In this document: piece after piece, positions 61,985 through 64,000 of the stretch
How positions within the stretch are numbered: the first letter of the stretch is position 1
How the letters are laid out: the number at the start of each line of letters is the position of its first letter
NCBI RefSeq assembly: GCF_001717585.1
Contig: NZ_CP017042.1
Span: 2,014,501 to 2,078,500, forward strand
DNA length: 64,000 nt
From: Selenomonas sp. oral taxon 920
GTDB taxonomy: Bacteria > Bacillota > Negativicutes > Selenomonadales > Selenomonadaceae
Reading direction: 5' to 3'
Made by a program: the position numbers and the translations under genes
The notes under the pieces: model-generated
Seen by the model: only the letters and a program-made list of their open reading frames with translations
Databases searched by the model: none
Told to the model about the DNA's origin: nothing

Positions 61985-62401
61985 TTACTTATCGCTAAGC
62001 GTTACGTATCCGCGGCGTCCGCTGCCGTCCGACGTCGTGCGCATGCCGGAGGCGGACTGCTTCGCGACAGCTGCCGTCAGCTCCTCACGCATCTCCTTCT
62101 GACACTTCTCGCAGTACTGCCCCTTCTGGATGGGCGACCCGCACTTCTCGCACGGATAAAAGAGTTCAACCCCCGACGAGAGGAAGCGCCCCTCGCGGAT
62201 CATGCGCCGAACGACGGGCTCCTGTACCCCCGTCGCCTCAACGATCTCGGGGATCCGGCTCTTCGGATGATCGCGTACGAATTCAATAATCTGCTTTTCC
62301 CACTGCTCTTCCTTCTCGCGGCAGTCCATGCAGATACGAGAATTATTGATCGAAACAAATACCTTCCCGCAGCTTGAGCAGTTCTTCATCTTTCCTGCCA
62401 T
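61985..62401 (-). CDS. YvyF-type flagellar operon protein
   Basis: A 138-residue protein of the flagellar family that includes Bacillus YvyF. Two zinc-ribbon-like cysteine pairs are visible: CSSCGKVF with CMDC in the first 30 residues, and CEKCGSPI with CEKC near residues 85-105. Between them a winged-helix-like part reads RIPEIVEATGVQEPVVRRMIREGR. It precedes flgM as in Bacillus; a regulatory role is suspected but unproven. ATG 62401 has GAGGAG nine bases upstream. Confidence 0.85.
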   Translation of the reverse strand: MAGKMKNCSSCGKVFVSINNSRICMDCREKEEQWEKQIIEFVRDHPKSRIPEIVEATGVQEPVVRRMIREGRFLSSGVELFYPCEKCGSPIQKGQYCEKCQKEMREELTAAVAKQSASGMRTTSDGSGRRGYVTLSDK

Positions 62402-62470
62402 TGACAAACTCTCCTCTCAAATAGCGGATCGGTACACGCTTGATCCAACACTATTTCCATTACGGTTCGT

Positions 62471-62499
62471 ATTTTACAACAGGACACGCGAAAATGCAA
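62471..62499 (-). promoter_or_regulatory. yvyF promoter TTGCAT-N17-TAAAAT
   Basis: On the minus strand TTGCAT (62494-62499), 17-base spacer, TAAAAT (62471-62476). It is a one-to-two base variant of the TTGCCA-N17-TAAAAT promoters seen elsewhere, and lies 70 bases before yvyF. Confidence 0.55.
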
Positions 62500-62529
62500 G
62501 ACTTCAGCACGGGAGCTTATCTCCATCCA

Positions 62530-64000
62530 TCAAGCCTGCTTTCGCCGCACGAAGATCCCGCCCTCCGGTGTCAGGATGCGGCAGCTGTTCAGCACCACCG
62601 CGAGTGTCGCCGTATTGTGAATCGCCGCCGCCGCGAGCGGGCTGATCGTGCCGAGTGCACCGAGCAGCATCGCCGACGAGTTGACGAGCAGCGTTGCCTT
62701 GAAGTTCTGATGCACGAGGTGCATTGTCCGCTGACCGATGCGCAGAGCCTCCACGAGACGCGTCGGATCCTCCGAATGGATCGTCACCGCCGAGGACTCC
62801 GCCGCGATGTCCGTCTGCCGCCCGCCGAGCGAAACGCCCACGTCTGCAAACGCGAGTGCAGGCGCATCGTTGATGCCGTCGCCGACCATCATGACCGTAC
62901 CGCGCTGACGCAGCTGGTTGACGTAGCGCGACTTGTCCTCGGGCAGTATCTCCGCATGATAGGAGTCCACATCCATCTCGCGTGCCACATCCGCAGCAAC
63001 CGCCTTCGCATCCCCTGTCAGCATGACAATCTCGTCCACACCGCAGCGGCGCAGCTGGTTCAGCGTCTTTTTCATCTTCGGACGGATCGGATCATCGATG
63101 CCGATAATGCCGATGAGCTTCGTGTCACGCGCCACATAGAGAAGATTCTTCCCTGTCACCGACGCAATGAGATTCTCCTCGTCCACAACGCCGTTTTCCT
63201 GCAAAAAGCGACGGCTGCCGACGCGGATCGTTCCGCCCGCAAAGCCCTCGAAATCCGGCACCTCGGCGAGCATGCCGCGCGCGACAATCGTCTCGGAGGA
63301 GCGGTGCTGCGGTGCCTTCCACGCCTGCTCCTCCACATATTTCTGAATCGCGACCGCGAGCGGGTGAACAGAGTGTTCCTCCGCCGAGGCCGCAAGCAGG
63401 ATCACTTCCTTTTCCTCCACGCCCTCTGTCGTACGAATGAACGTGATCTCGGGCACGCCGACCGTCAGCGTCCCCGTCTTGTCGAGCACCACCGTATCCG
63501 TGCGCGCGAGCGCCTCCACATAGTTGCCGCCCTTCACGAGAATACCGCGCTTTGCCGCCGCCGCAATGGAGGCCGACATCGCCGTCGCCGTGGAGAGCTT
63601 CAGCCCGCAGGAAAAGTCGATAAAGAGCAGGTTCAGCACCCGCCCCCAGTCGCGCGTCGCCCCGTAGACAATCGCCGCACCGAGGAAGGACACGGGTACG
63701 AGATAGTTCGCCATCTGGTCGGCGAAATTCTGCACAGGCGCACGACGCGTCTGCGCCTCCTCGACGAGGTGGACAATATGTGCGAGAGACGTATCGCCGC
63801 CCACCTTCTCCACTGCAATGACGAGCTCCCCCGCCTCGACCACGCTGCCGGCGTAGACCGGCGTGCCCTCATGCTTCATCGCAGGCGCGGACTCGCCCGT
63901 GATGGAGGCCTGCGTCACCGCCGCATCGCCGCGCAGGACGCGCCCGTCGATCACAATCTTCTCACCCGCGTGGACGGCGATGATATCGCCGGGGCACACC
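62530..64000 (-). CDS. Heavy-metal P1B-type ATPase (5' end outside window)
   Basis: The C-terminal 490 residues of a metal-exporting P-type ATPase. Seen in order: actuator domain (VCPGDIIAVHAGEKIVIDG; SITGESAP), the membrane ion motif DFSCGLKLSTATAM, phosphorylation site DKTGTLTVG, the HP dipeptide (EEHSVHPLAVAI), MLTGD, and GDGINDAPALAFADVGVS. The ion motif has S-C-G instead of the CPC of copper or zinc pumps, so the metal is uncertain; a Mn/Zn-type exporter is possible. The N-terminal metal-binding region is not visible. Confidence 0.88.
   Translation of the reverse strand, partial: VCPGDIIAVHAGEKIVIDGRVLRGDAAVTQASITGESAPAMKHEGTPVYAGSVVEAGELVIAVEKVGGDTSLAHIVHLVEEAQTRRAPVQNFADQMANYLVPVSFLGAAIVYGATRDWGRVLNLLFIDFSCGLKLSTATAMSASIAAAAKRGILVKGGNYVEALARTDTVVLDKTGTLTVGVPEITFIRTTEGVEEKEVILLAASAEEHSVHPLAVAIQKYVEEQAWKAPQHRSSETIVARGMLAEVPDFEGFAGGTIRVGSRRFLQENGVVDEENLIASVTGKNLLYVARDTKLIGIIGIDDPIRPKMKKTLNQLRRCGVDEIVMLTGDAKAVAADVAREMDVDSYHAEILPEDKSRYVNQLRQRGTVMMVGDGINDAPALAFADVGVSLGGRQTDIAAESSAVTIHSEDPTRLVEALRIGQRTMHLVHQNFKATLLVNSSAMLLGALGTISPLAAAAIHNTATLAVVLNSCRILTPEGGIFVRRKQA

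Overview
The window looks like a chromosomal segment of a flagellated, anaerobic, diderm member of the Firmicutes, most like a Selenomonas-type Negativicute. Evidence for an outer membrane is a TonB-dependent receptor and a Tat-dependent (periplasmic) fumarate-reductase-like flavoprotein. Evidence for Firmicute ancestry is the Bacillus/Clostridia-type flagellar gene order yvyF-flgM-flgN-flgK-flgL-yviE-fliW-csrA. Anaerobic metabolism is shown by pyruvate formate-lyase with its activase. The species assignment is inference; no rRNA, tRNA, CRISPR array or complete insertion sequence was seen.

Layout. 1-7.3 kb: pflA-pflB, a fosmidomycin-resistance-type MFS exporter, a flavodoxin, an orphan sorbitol-type PTS IIA protein, and a ygbA-ansA-trmO run. 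7.3-12.3 kb: one 1592-residue outer-membrane protein in which a complete TonB-dependent receptor is followed by a second barrel-like domain. 12.3-17.6 kb: a thioredoxin-reductase-like flavoprotein with two tandem CPWC glutaredoxins, a GntP permease, a SYLF-domain protein and lysA. 17.7-23.2 kb: the branched-chain amino-acid ABC transporter livKHMGF and a CBS-ACT protein. 23.2-29.9 kb: apbE, gtrA, an mfrABE-type fumarate reductase locus with a deletion fusing the flavoprotein and iron-sulfur genes out of frame, a small MITE-like element, a DeoR-type regulator with a strong operator candidate, and a PflX-type radical SAM gene. 29.9-35 kb: a P2-type cation ATPase with a PepSY membrane protein, hpf and a cold-shock gene.

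35-62.4 kb is one functional block, almost all on the minus strand. It encodes the export and assembly factors of the flagellar hook-filament junction and filament (two FlgN, FlgK, FlgL, FliD, FliS, a FliT-like protein, FlaG), their regulators (FlgM, FliW, CsrA) and flagellin. Immediately downstream of flagellin is a 16.4-kb operon of seven overlapping genes with its own promoter. Those genes contain about twelve glycosyltransferase modules, several fused in tandem within one chain (three GT2 modules in one protein, two OGT-like GT41 modules in each of two others). This is most simply read as a flagellin glycosylation island, and it is the most unusual system in the window. The window ends inside a heavy-metal P1B-type ATPase.

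Well-formed promoters with exact 17-base spacing are visible before pflB, the sorbitol-type IIA gene, the TonB receptor, gntP, the SYLF gene, livK, deoR, the cold-shock gene, the glycosyltransferase operon and yvyF. The pflB and TonB-receptor promoters carry the same type of inverted repeat inside the spacer.
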